Part shown: in pieces, positions 11,852 through 23,116 of the stretch
Numbering within the stretch: the first letter of the stretch is position 1
How the letters are laid out: each line of letters begins with the position of its first letter
Assembly (NCBI GenBank): GCA_000934385.1
Contig: KN880597.1
Location: forward strand, 1-53,046
From: Cylindrobasidium torrendii FP15055 ss-10
Taxonomy: Eukaryota; Basidiomycota; Agaricomycetes; Agaricales; Physalacriaceae
DNA: 53,046 nt
Direction of reading: 5' to 3'
Notes under the pieces: generated by a model
Told to the model about the DNA's origin: nothing
Databases searched by the model: none
The model's input: the letters and a program-made list of their open reading frames with translations, nothing else
Position numbers and translations under genes: made by a program

Positions 11852-11985
11852 GAGTGGGAGTGAGTGGACAAACTGGAAGTTGCAAGGCAAGCGGAGGTGG
11901 CAACAAATAAGGCAGAGACACCTTGGCAACTAAGTGCGTAACTGCGTTTCACAGATCAACTTGAACGCTCTTGCCATTTCCTCTC
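11852..11985. promoter_or_regulatory. Bidirectional promoter of the transposon
   Basis: Only 134 bases separate the two divergent start codons, so both genes must share one short regulatory region. No clear TATA box is visible. Confidence 0.5.
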
Positions 11986-14900
11986 ATGCCACGTCTTCAA
12001 AGCTTTACTTGCACTATCTGCCAGCGCGTATGCCGTTCGCAAGGTGGCCTTCAGCAACACCGGAATGCGGTTCATCGCGAGGTTACCCAAGAGCCCGACT
12101 CCGACTCGGATGAGGATGAGGGCCAAAGTCGTCGTTTCACATATAGACGTCACCCAAAGGCTACAGGTGCGTCGTTCAACTCATAGATTCGAAATTCTTC
12201 TCATCGTTCTCAGGAAGGCCATGCGACGAGTTTGGCAACTTTTTGGACGATTTTTCGGGTCCACCACCACCACCACCCGCAAGTTTTGAGCCGTTCGACA
12301 ACCGCGCCAGCTTTGATTTTGCACATTTTCATTTTGTCGACCAAAAGGATTCCGCGTCAGCCACCGACCGTGCTATCAACATGCAAGCAGCACTTCTCGC
12401 CAGCCACGGAGTCGATCCATCGAGTACACAGTGGGATAGTGCCAACGACATGCACAACACAATCGACGAAATCAATATTGGCGCCGTTGAATGGCACGCA
12501 GTACATTTACGATATACCGGTCCACTTCCACCAAATCCCCCGAAATGGATGACTGACGAGTACGAGCTGCTTCTGCGCGACAGCCTCCAGGTTCTTCGAC
12601 TTCAACTTGCCTGTCCCGAGTTCGACGGGCATATCCACTACTCTCCATACCAACAATTCAATTCCAAAGGGCAGCGGGTATTTAGTAATCTCATGTCTGG
12701 TACTTGGCCATGGAAACAATGCGTGCGTCGTCTGCTAGCCCTGGCTCCTGCGCTTCACTCACGTGCCATTAGGATATAATCACGCAGAATGCAGCGCTCG
12801 AAGGGGTTTCGTTCATGCCTGTTGTCGCGGGGAGCGACAAAACAACTGTGTCAGTGGCGACTGGCCATCAAACCTTCCACCCCGTATACCAAGGTCTAGG
12901 GAATCTCGATAATTTGGCTCGACGAGCGCATGGTCAGGGGATCATACCGACTGCATTTCTTCCTATCCCCAAAGGTGCATCGTCATTTCATGGTATTCTG
13001 TGCAACATATTGACGATTTGTAGTTCCAAAAGAAGTGCAGAACACAAAGGAATTCCAAACGTTCACCCGTCAGCTTTATCACGCCTGTCTGGCTCGAATT
13101 TTCGAGCCTCTCCGGCCTGGAATGACAACGCCTGAAATTGTACAGTGCCCTGACCGCCACTACCGACAGGCCATTTTCGGCATCGGACCGTACATTGCGG
13201 ACTACCCGGAGCAGGTCCTTCTCTCTTGTGTTGTCTCCAACTGGTGCCCGAAATGCACAGCCAAACCGGACGTGCTTGATGATGATCCCGACGCAATTTT
13301 GCGCACCCACCAAACCTCCAAATTTCTCATCGAGAACTTCGACCCCGGCATCATCTGGTCGGATTTTGGTGTGCGCAGTGATGTCCAGGCATGTTCTTCT
13401 CTACAGTGCACGTCTCTCTAGTCTAACCTAAATCACAGCCGTTCACAGTCAATTTTCCTCGCGCCAATATTCACGAGTTGCTTTCGCCCGACCTTCTTCA
13501 CCAGGTCATCAAAGGCACATTCAAGGACCATCTCGTTGAGTGGGTCAACGACTGGCTGGAGCTCGAACATGGAGAGACCGCCGCTCAGAAGATAATTAAG
13601 GATATTGACCGCCGGTGCGTTGTTGTCCCAGCTGTCAGACATAGACTCACTCGGATTCCAGAATTTCGGCAGTGCCAGTTTTCCCTGGTCTGCGCCGGTT
13701 TCCCGATGGACGAAATTTTTCGCAGTGGACAGGCAACGATTCCAAAGCGCTCATGAAGGTGTATCTTGCTGCCATCGCCGGTTATGTTCCAGGGGCAATG
13801 CTCCGTGCGCTGTCAGCATTCATCGATTTCTGCTATCTTGTCCGTCGCAATGCCATTGACACCGATGCTCTGAGTCAAATACAGAAGAAACTCGACGAGT
13901 TCCATCACTATCGACGAATCTTCATCGACACTGGAGTTCGCGACACCATATCTCTCCCTCGCCAGCACTCTCTCACCCATTATCCACGCAGTATTGTCCT
14001 CTTCGGCTCACCCAATGGCCTCTGTTCTTCCATCACCGAGTCAAAGCACATCAGGGCCGTCAAGCAGCCATGGCGTCAGTCTAACCGCAATAAACCTCTG
14101 TACCAAATGGTGCAGAGGATTTCCCGCATGGACAAGATGGCAGCGAAATCGTCAGAGCTACGGGAGGCGGGTTGCCTCGTGGGCACGACCCTCTCGTACA
14201 CCGTCGACTCAATGCGCGATGGGTTTACGCCCACACGATTGAGGGTTACAGATGACGAGGACAACGACGAGGATGACGAAAATTTGGATCTCGGCCCGGC
14301 ATTTGGACCAAAGACATTTACCACCATCGCCCTTGCTAGTACACCAGGTGTGTTACCCCGCAGCTTGCCTACTAGTCTCGCACTGATACACGACAGCACG
14401 TCACTATCCACGAAGCCTTGCTGCTCTGGCCGAGCACATTCGACAACCGCAACTCCCTAAAGCCCTCCGCCAGTACACATTCGAACTCATGTATCCCGAT
14501 CATGACATTCCCGACGAGCTCAGCGACCTCCCTGTCATTATGGGGGGGATTTCGGTATTCCATTCGGCGGTTGCAAAGTTCTATGCCCCGAGCGACACAT
14601 GCGGCGCTGGTGGGATGTACCGCGAGAGGATTAGGTCGACGCCTCTCTGGCAGAACGAGTACGAGCGGCGCGACACAGTCTTTGTAGTGACAGATGCCGA
14701 TGCACCACAAATGGATGGCATGCATGTCGCGCGCGTCCTTCTATTCTTTTCGTTCATGCACAACGGGGAATACCATCCTTGCGCCCTGGTTCATTGGCTC
14801 CTTCCTGAGCAACTTGATGCCGACACGGGCTATCATGTTGTCCGATGGGAAGAAGTAGATGGACAACGACCTGTTCAGGTTATTGGACTTGACGCTATCG

Positions 14901-15037
14901 CCCGTGGCGCTCATTTACTCCCTATCTATGGCTCAGAGCCGCTACCCGAGTATTTCCACTATTCCAATGCTCTGGATGCATTCAAAGCATTCTATGTTAA
15001 CCGCCATGCTGACTATCATGTCCATGAATTTATATAA
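11986..15037 (+). CDS. Plavaka-type transposase with N-terminal C2H2 finger
   Basis: This is the transposase of the KDZ-related Plavaka family, which cuts and reinserts the element. Seven exons (11986-12166, 12214-12722, 12773-12974, 13024-13388, 13439-13614, 13662-14347, 14397-15037) encode about 919 residues. Residues about 8-31 form a C2H2 finger (CTICQRVCRSQGGLQQH), as usual in this family. Diagnostic blocks follow: PVVAGSDKTTVS, HPVYQGLGNL, GPYIADYPEQVLLSCVVSNW, CPKCTAKP, and LLSPDLLHQVIKGTFKDHLV, where the PDxLHQ motif is the most conserved part of the catalytic domain. The fourth intron (13389-13438) begins with GC rather than GT. The intact frame suggests a functional or recently active copy. 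Catalytic residues beyond SDK and PDLLHQ were not assigned. Confidence 0.85.
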
Positions 15038-15204
15038 CCCCACATACATAGAGATAATGTCGTATACTAGCTACTTGTTTAATTTTTGATTTGTGGGCTT
15101 TTGGTGGCTTTTCCCCGGCTTGTAATTTACAGCGGCCTTGGGTTGCGAGGATACTTGTTGCTTTCGGGTTGCTAGCTTGTTGCAAGCCGAAAGGCCGAAA
15201 TCAA

Positions 15205-15222
15205 GGTGGTAGAATGCTGATG
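15205..15222 (-). repeat. Candidate right terminal inverted repeat
   Basis: The complement matches the left terminal repeat at 9196-9213 at 15 of 18 positions. It lies 167 bases after the transposase stop codon. Confidence 0.55.
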
Positions 15223-18200
15223 TGTATCTCGACGGATGATCACTTCCGGGAACCCAACCCCGCAAAAAATCGTTCATGAAACGCGTATGGTTGGATTTAG
15301 CCTGCCTCCCAAGCCGGCATTGTTCGTCAGCATCTTACTCCGTCAGCCTCGAGGTCCACAGGAGATCAAGTTTATGGAATAATGTTGTCTTCAAATGCAC
15401 CTGTTTCTTGTGCATTTCCGGCGGGCGGCACGGCGCTGGCACGGAGCTTGCGCGAGAAACCTGCCCTTAAGGCTCACATCAGGCGGGAGTGGGCGGTCGT
15501 CATATCACCGCGGATTTTACGCGTATCCGAGGTATACTGCATCACGGAGGCTGTAACGGAGACTGTATTGTGTGCCTGTCTTCATTATACAGATTTGCAG
15601 TCCAAGAGTTAAGGGGAAGAAAGTACCCAAGGCAAGGTGACTGTTTGGTGCTAGTGAGCGTCAATTTCAAGTCTTATGTATGAATAATGCTGGAACTTAC
15701 GGTCCTGTTAGGCAGAGCAACTTGCTGTCCTTGCCTGCCGATCTTTCGGTACGTTCCGACGCCGATCATGGCCTTTTAAGCATCGAGCCAAATCAACGAA
15801 CGACTTCAAGCTGACCTTATGTCGAACGATGGGCACAAATATATCCTGTGGTTTTCGTGTATCGGCGTGCCGCTCAATCATCTTAAATATCGGTCAGTCT
15901 GACTCGTATTACACACGTCTTCATGCGAGTGGGCAGTGGCATGGAGTATCTTTGCAATGGCCCTGCGCCCGGGCAAGCACAGATATACGGTGACTTGAAA
16001 ATTCATTGGACCTTGCATAAGAATAACCACCTGCACACCCAAAGGTTTATCGTAAGAACACACGGTTTGGGGCGCCACTCTCTCCGTTATCCATATCCTA
16101 TACAATGGATACGGTTCTCTGCAGACCAACCGGACGGACTTTCTGAGTGGGGAAGGGAGAACGGATGCACCTTGTTTCGGGGCTTCACGCAGATCACTCA
16201 GGGATTGTCGACAACGGGGAAGCACTCCGAGCACGTATATAATCATCCTCATGGACGGACTTCCGTTCCACACAGTGATCTCATTTTATACACTTATAAT
16301 GAATGCGAATACAAAAACTAATGCGATTATCTCCAAGTTACATGTTGCGTTACTTCCCTTTCTAGTTAACGCCACAATGCTGCGTTATAGTCTAGAGGAG
16401 CCTGAGGTCAGGACTCCCCGTGCTGCTGCGTCCGCAGCTGCAGTACGGTGAGTGCTGACCGAGTTCTTGAAGAAGGCTTTAGACCAAATTGCGTACCCAT
16501 TCACACTCGTTGTCGCAACGATAATTGGAAGTCGACTTCCGACTGCGCTCCCCGCTTCCCGTTCTCAGCGAGTAAGGACATTCTGTCACACAGAAGCTAC
16601 ATCCATCAAAACTCCTGGAAATCATTAGCTGATCGACTCCGTTCGTGAAGCTTCCTCGATTCGTATCACTTGAACTCGTAAACGTGAACAAGAACCACAG
16701 TCTGACAGCGCCTGACATTCAATAACAGGCCTTCAAAAGTGGAAAGATTGAGAGAATACGTCTCGAAGCAAGAGGCTAGCGCGTATAAATGCGTAGGTGC
16801 TGGGCCAATGTGGTTTATAGTGCGTTGAATGTTGCATTGAGTGACTTACTCATCCTTTTTCACGAAACTCACTCGATAAGTACCACAAAGAGGTCGTATT
16901 TAAGAGTCCATTACTTACTCTTACATCGCCCTACATCCAGGATACGACTTCGTAAAAAGTTGAGGAGGATGGCTATTGATAGACATTCTCAAGGGATTGC
17001 TGCGTGTCGGAGGCAGCTGAAAAGTTCTTTCAAAGAACAACACGCAATGGCTCACACTTAGATGCATGTAGTGTGCAATTCAGGACGCCAGACTGGGCGC
17101 TGTAGATATTTCGAATTTCGATGTAGCAAGACTATACATGGTCTGTGTATCGCATTCATAACTCGAATCAGCCAATAGATATGTATTAGTACCTCAGGAT
17201 TCGCTGATTCAACCACAGCTTTGCACTTTATCGACTCTTTTGTGACCGTGGCGTCTATTTGTGTATGTTATCCTACATCATTTCCGAGTGCCAATTGCGG
17301 CAATATAGCTTCTTCTTGACCGCCATCCGAGACCGTGCCCTCCCTATAGGGATCAAATGCTCGCAATGTGGTACCTCACGTTTCAATTCTCACCTCGATA
17401 TTTCGATGCTATCCTACGAGCAGAGCCATAGTTGCACTCAAGTCTCGTCGTGTGCCAGATATGCCTACACCACATATCTGTGACTCGTGCCCGAGTTGCT
17501 CGAGATCCCACCGCAGCGGCTTGGTTATCTATTGAACACTATGGGTGCAGCTTTTGATGATGAATTTCAAGGTGCAATGCGACAAACACGAGGGAAGTAC
17601 AGGATCATTATCCGTGTCTTTCATGACACAACAGTACTCAGAGGCCTCCCGCTCTTCGGCCTTACCCTCCTCATCCCACTTCAAACTCTCCCTTCGTCTC
17701 GGGGCATATCTTCGCGCTAGTTCATGGCCCCACGACATGCAGCCGACACGACGGCACTTGCTCGCTCGCGGCTTGTGCATTCCATTCTAGTAAGCCATCT
17801 CGATAACCAGGCGCATTGAACCAAATGCTCGATCCCTCGAAGACGAACTCTGCGATAATTAAGTCACCCCACATTTCATTGATTAACACGTTTCTGAAAT
17901 GAGATGTTCCCCGTGCAAAGTGGGGCGCCAAAGCCTCACAAGTCACGCGACGCTGTACGCACAGTCTTTGGCTATCCTTTTCGTCATTAGGCCGTAAACA
18001 CCCCTCGATTTAGAACGACATGGAATCGTCGAGCAAGCGGCGAAGCTCATTGTGAGCATGGATGTGTATTCAGCAACGTCCTTGGGAACCGGTTTCTCAT
18101 GGGACCTGCCTGATACTACCATGGACGTCGATATCGAGCTCTTCACTGCCCACGAGAGGCCATACGACCAAACGTTGTACTGAAGTCTTCCTGCAGAAGC

Positions 18201-18677
18201 TCTCAAACACAGACGACATGTGGTCCGGTTCGCCAAAGACACTTAGCGTCAAACCCGGGCGTCACGGCTATTAGTCCCAATAATTTCTGGGCAGTTTTCT
18301 TTCCAGCGGCAAGTCGTACTACATCTCGTGCCGATGAAATATTGCTGATTTACACGCAGCTGTGCTTCCTGTCAATAGTGCCTGTAAAGTCTCCATCATT
18401 CTATACCTTTCGAGCTCCCAATAGACTGGCGTCTACATACGTTCTCACTCATTGCTTGCGTCAGTGCCTTGAATAGCGCACTCTCATTCTCTTCCCCTCC
18501 GTCAGCGCAGTGGAGGCATGAAAAATCCGATAAGGAAGACGCGACAGGCTTCTTGCGACGCTATGGTAGAGGCAGAAATATCCGAGACTGGTACGTGAAC
18601 ACGTCAGATGGAGATCCAACGGTAGGAATTCAAACGCGTTTTCAAGGAAAAAGGAGTGCTTCGACAATCTGTCGTTT
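15223..18677. other. Gene-poor region with decayed fragments
   Basis: About 3.4 kb with many short frames on both strands but no gene model that holds together. The most coding-like pieces are at 17999-18183 (+) and 17722-17946 (-). They lie on opposite strands and have no partners in phase. This looks like old, decayed sequence next to the transposon. Confidence 0.5.
17999..18183 (+). pseudogene. Possible relic coding fragment
   Basis: An open stretch of about 61 codons reads GIVEQAAKLIVSMDVYSATS, then GFSWDLPDTTMDVDIELFTA and HERPYDQTLY, ending at a stop. Its composition is clearly protein-like, but I find no start codon in frame and no neighbouring exon. I do not recognise the family. It may be a relic of a degraded gene or a chance frame. 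Confidence 0.25.
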
Positions 18678-18923
18678 GTGGGAAGTAGCGCGCTAGACAT
18701 TTCATCTATTCTGTTCCTGGGATTTTTTCACAAAGCCTCATTGTGCACTAAGTACGCGTTTCCCGAGCCGCGAAGAACATTCACCGAAGCACTTCTCATT
18801 CACACATCCAGCAGACCCGGTTTCAAGAGTCAATCGCGTTTGGCGCAGCGATACGAGCCTTCCTTCCATCATGGGACAATCATGGGCTCACAGAATAGAG
18901 GCCTGGGCCGCAGCGGGGTCCCA

Positions 18924-18928
18924 TATAA
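18924..18928 (+). promoter_or_regulatory. Candidate TATA box
   Basis: A TATAA within CCATATAATCC lies about 125 bases upstream of the ATG at 19053. The role is inferred from position. Confidence 0.35.
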
Positions 18929-19052
18929 TCCGTTCACTCATAAAGGTGCCCCCAGGACCTTCCTCCCTTCCATTCGCACTCTTTTTACGAGGTTAGCAAC
19001 TTTCACCCCAAGCAGTGGCCGACTCCTGTCTAATCTTCACCGTAGTTTCACA

Positions 19053-19703
19053 ATGGCCTATCCGTACTCGAGTGCCTCGTATCGCGCAGGACCGCCCATC
19101 GTCGACCCAAGAGGCATATACTCGCCTCCGGCGCAGCCCAGCCGTCCACTTCTACACCAACAAACCGCATACTACCGGCCTGCCCGACCGACACTCGATA
19201 TCTACGACGTGCCATTAGGCGCGCAAGGCCTCTCCCCATCGCTCGCCGCTACTCAGACCCTTTGCATGTCTCCGGACAGCGACCATCCCGCCGCTCTCGA
19301 CGAGCATTTGCTCGCTGCGAATGGTGCTCATCAAACCAATTTCTATCCTCATGGTGGCCTCGCGGGTGTCGCGCTGCCACCGCAACCTTTCTACCCTACG
19401 CCATATCCCCAGTCGGATACGACGTCACCTGCGGACTCCCCACCACTCGAATCGGAAGGAACGTCCCCTCGGAGCACGTTTGAAAGCCATCCTGCTCTTG
19501 GGTTCCCCGAACCAAGGGGAAGGCGGACGTCCAGTGGCGTGGTAAGAACCAGGAAAGACAGTAAGCAGCTGAAGGCGCTTCAGGCGTTGGACGCTCAGGC
19601 CGAGAAACTTAAGGAAGAACTCACTCGGGAGTTGCTCGAACTCAACGGCCATGAGGAACTGTACGAGATTGAAATGGCCATGGGGCATGATAACGCCATT
19701 TGA
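19053..19703 (+). CDS. Hypothetical Pro/Tyr/Ser-rich protein with C-terminal coiled coil
   Basis: A single exon encodes 216 residues. The ATG at 19053 (context TTCACAATGGCC) is preferred. The frame stays open upstream, but that part is not protein-like and holds a TATA-like box. Residues 1-150 are disordered and rich in Pro, Tyr and Ser (MAYPYSSASYRAGPPIV, QPFYPTPYPQSDTTSPAD). The C-terminus turns into a basic patch and a short amphipathic helix (TRKDSKQLKALQALDAQAEK, then LTRELLELNGHEELYEIEMA), likely a coiled coil for dimerisation. No family recognised. Its composition resembles the 303-residue protein at 23117-24077, but I see no clear sequence alignment between them. Confidence 0.6.
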   Translation: MAYPYSSASYRAGPPIVDPRGIYSPPAQPSRPLLHQQTAYYRPARPTLDIYDVPLGAQGLSPSLAATQTLCMSPDSDHPAALDEHLLAANGAHQTNFYPHGGLAGVALPPQPFYPTPYPQSDTTSPADSPPLESEGTSPRSTFESHPALGFPEPRGRRTSSGVVRTRKDSKQLKALQALDAQAEKLKEELTRELLELNGHEELYEIEMAMGHDNAI

Positions 19704-20168
19704 GCTGGGAATGTACATACCTATACTTGTTTTAACTTATTCTTCTATTGGAAAGTGGTTTACTTTACTTTGTAGTCGGTTTTGTCTTCTATTTCTATTT
19801 CGAATCATCGAGGTCCCCGCGTCGAACACGCGTTCGTTGATAATCTGAGCGCTGGTCCAGTTGAGGCCGACCTGGGCGAAAGGACCTCAGCATCCTGCGT
19901 TCTGCCGGTAGCCTAACGATGGCGGAGGAAACCAGCGCGAGAAAGATAATGACCTTAGGAAGGGCGACACCATGTTCATTATGCTCATCCTTTTTCCTGA
20001 GCACACTGTCTATACTTACGTATAAAAGACACTTCCAAATTTTCCACCAAGCTCTCTTGTGACGCGATGAGAACCTTGGTTGCTAATGCAAGTACCCTGT
20101 ACAAGTCCTACTGCTTTATGTTACACCAGCATTTATTGTCTTTTGAATACCTACTATTCCAAGCCAGG
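19704..20168. other. Convergent intergenic region
   Basis: This is the shared 3' region between the hypothetical gene (+) and the HNH-family gene (-). No gene is seen. Confidence 0.5.
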
Positions 20169-21454
20169 TCAGGAAGCATATACAACCCCCGGAAGGCGTT
20201 CGAGTCTGTCCATGAGTATTGTAGCAAACATGGTTTCATCCGCAATGGTAGCGTTGCACTGTCCGGCGTCACTGCCTTTGTCAATGCGCGCATACCAGTC
20301 GGCTGCCCCCGACAAATGAGCGATTCGATAGCATGCTGCATGTATAGCAAGATATACAGGAGAAGGCGGCTCCAGTCCATGAGAATTGGACAATGTTACC
20401 TTCGTCGGGCAAGCCACAGTTTCGAGCTCGCTCATGACATGGGGAGAGGCCGTGACATTGTACTCGTTTGGGTTGCCCTACTAGAAACTGAGTATGTTCA
20501 ATACTGAAATACCGTTGCCGCCGTACCGTTGCATCCAAGCAGAAGGTCATGTCGTTAAACATGCCGAGGAGAGTGGCTGTCAGGGTCAATACGTTTCCAA
20601 GACGGTGTACCGAAGAGCCCTCGAGTTCAGTGAGAATATCGGAATGGCCCATGCAATGCATGATCGTCCACACATTCGCGTCGTACTCTTTCTGGGGCGT
20701 ATATTGGAGTGATTAGGTTTGTTTTAGGCAGCAAGTAGTACGCACCTTAGCTATAACGATTTTAGTCGAGGAAAATTCGTTTGTCCTTTCATCAAAAATT
20801 TGAGCGCAGTGGGTCTCTTCAACACGAGCGCCGCTTATATGCATCTGCATATCGAAGTAGGATTTGCAGTCGTGCACGCCGGAGAGTATACAGCAGTAAT
20901 TGTCTCTGACAAGGGCCTGTCGATGTGGAATTAGATCATCACTTACATGCGCGTTTGATACGTATGACCACCTTCATTTTCGCATCAGCATGGTTTTGAG
21001 GCGCCTGGTCGAGGTTTGCCAAAATCGTGCCCTGCATTTCATCGAAGGATGGCGGTGAGGGGTGGCGCGATACAGGTGGGGTATGTCTTCTCTTCCTCAA
21101 AACTGTTGTACATTATTATTATGGGTGCTAAGGAATCGCAGCATACGCACAAGTACGAATGTAGTGTTTTCTGATGAATTGGCCGAACGCCGCTATTTTC
21201 TCATCGTTGTTGACAGCAGACATAATGGACGACGCTGCCCACTCCTTCCCGACATCGCTTGGCGCATGGAGAAGAAGATAGGAGGCGACGCGAAGATCCA
21301 TGAGCTCTTCCTCGACCTCTTGAGTCTTTGTACCAGTCTCGACTGCCAAGCGGGAGATAAGGGAAGACTCTACTTCTTTGCAGCGTTTGAATGCGGCCCG
21401 TATCTCCGCGCATGGCGAATCGATAGAGCTGGGGAGCGACTTCCCAGGCATCAT
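20169..21454 (-). CDS. HNH nuclease-family protein with lost catalytic histidines
   Basis: This belongs to the large Agaricomycete HNH-domain family. Five exons close in phase: 21151-21454, 20972-21102, 20746-20916, 20527-20691 and 20169-20477 (1080 bases, 359 residues). The N-terminal family part includes SYLLLHAPSDVGKEWAASS and AAFGQFIRKHYIRTFLRKRR. The HNH-like core reads ALVRDNYCCILSG, ETHCAQIFDERTN, KEYDANVWTIMHCMG and VHRLGNVLTLTATLLGMFND. Family members normally have CAHIFPES and, after the HRLEN motif, a His before the final FD. Here the first His is Gln (CAQIF) and the last is Leu (LLGMFN), while the Asn remains. It is therefore probably not an active nuclease, though the frame is intact. 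The start is ATG 21454 or the adjacent one at 21451. The family comparison is from memory, not an alignment. Confidence 0.75.
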
Positions 21455-23116
21455 GAAAGTTTACAGTCAAATTCTAGTCAGATTCTAAATTCGAAAAGGG
21501 ATGATCGATCGGCTCCGGGCCGCTGACTCAAGAGTCGAGAGCTGCTGTATATGTAGGCAACAGTAGGTTGCTGTCATGCACGTATGAGCGGCGAATCATA
21601 TCTCTGTTAAATCTCCCATTTATTTTCAATCGCAACGCTTGGGATGCACATAAGTAACTTCTCTCATAATGTGCGTTGGTCTAAATCTAATGTTATTTCC
21701 ATTGTTCTTTCGCATGCGTGCCAAAAAGCGATAAGGGGAAATTTTAAACTCCAAAAACCGGGGTTAAAACTTACATTCTTTACTCGAGAGCCGTCGCCTG
21801 CGGCAGATCACGGTCAGTATAGCAATAAGTCGAGGTTTATGCGCCATTTCTTCGATAAGAGTGGCCCGCACGTGTCATGCTCAAGCGCTTGAGTACGCTG
21901 TATTCAAGCAGCTTGTTTTCCAGCTCCCTCCAATCCTACTTAGCTCTGTCGCTGCTTCTCCGCTTTGGAATATTCCCATATATAGGAATGCTTTGTCAGC
22001 CATCGATCCAACGAGATTGGGGGAGTTGGCCGACAAGCGGCGTGAACGTACCGTCTGCCGACCCAGGACGATTTCAACGAAAAATATGGGAGGGGGCAGA
22101 AACAAGGGGATTCGGATCGTCCTGTTGACACTTCATCAAGCTAGTTAAACCATAGCCAAATTGTCACTAATTCCCACTAGTGTGTGTCTTGCGGTCGCCT
22201 GTCTGTCCAACATTATCACCTCCATGTCTACCTAGAGGTTCCCGCCTGCGAATTACGCAGCTGAACGCTAGTAGCGCTCATTGACAATTTAAACGCGACC
22301 CTCAATCACGCTCGTACAATCCATCAGAGATAAGTTCTTGAAAACAGAAGCGATCGACACTGCAGCGCTGGACAGTCTCATTCAGCGTAGATAATCCCCG
22401 CGCGCAGGTCTTGTTGGTGGCCAAATTGATGCAGCCGAAGCCTAGCCAGGCCGCCGCTCATGGGCCAACACAGCGAACGGTAAAAGAGACACGAAGAAGC
22501 ATGGGAGATAACAGAAGAAGGACGGACACACAGAGAAAAGACACGGACACACAGAGAGAAAGACACAGGGGCCTCTTGTAGTCTTCCAAAAATGGCAATG
22601 ACTAAATATGGCAATGGCTGCTTAGGTAATTTCAACGACGCTCATAAACAAACTTTACTCCGTCTTTAACTTTCCAACGAGGGAGTACGTGGACTACTTA
22701 GGTGAGGAATAAAGAAACTCACTGTGCATTTCTCTGTGTCCTCAATACGCCATCATAGCTTTGAAAATAAGTTTATTGCTGTCACTTAGTGCATGTAATT
22801 GTAAACAACGGGTTCAAACAAACCCAATTCGCTACAGAGTGACGAGCTGCATTCTCCGAAATGAGCTTGATCAATTTTGCGGGCGCGCTACGGTAGGCCG
22901 AGCAAGCAGCTTTGGGGATGCTACTCGATACATTTACTCGAGAAAGCAACCTACGATTACAGTGGAAATGGTGATACATAAATACTACTCAAAAGTTGTA
23001 ATACCCGCAACCAATCGACCATATTCTGACAGAGTGATACATAAAAACAACACCCAACGCTTCGCGAAGGTATGGCCATAGATAAGTAACAGAGCAAAAC
23101 ACATTAAACAAGGCTA
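21455..23116. other. Gene-free region with short purine-rich repeat
   Basis: About 1.7 kb upstream of the HNH gene and downstream of the next minus-strand gene. No gene is visible. Positions about 22520-22570 carry an imperfect tandem ACGGACACACAGAG repeat. Confidence 0.5.

Larger units (their letters stand above)
9196..15222. mobile_element. Two-gene Plavaka/KDZ-type DNA transposon
   Basis: This is a cut-and-paste type DNA transposon of about 6.0 kb. The left end reads CATCAGCATTTTGACACC (9196-9213). The complement of the right end reads CATCAGCATTCTACCACC (from 15222 inward); 15 of 18 positions match, including the first ten. No target-site duplication is obvious beside these ends, so the exact termini could differ by a few bases. 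Inside are two genes transcribed divergently from a 134-base promoter: a DUF6532-like protein (9590-11851, -) and a Plavaka transposase (11986-15037, +). Subterminal regions on both sides are rich in GCCGAAA/CCGAAAG words. Both reading frames are intact after splicing, so the copy may be recent or active. Confidence 0.7.

Noticed and set aside
9195..15223. Target-site duplication of the transposon
   Set aside because: Bases beside the two candidate ends do not match over 3 to 8 positions, so none is claimed.
22378..22635. An 85-codon minus-strand open frame
   Set aside because: It is largely made by a short purine-rich tandem repeat.
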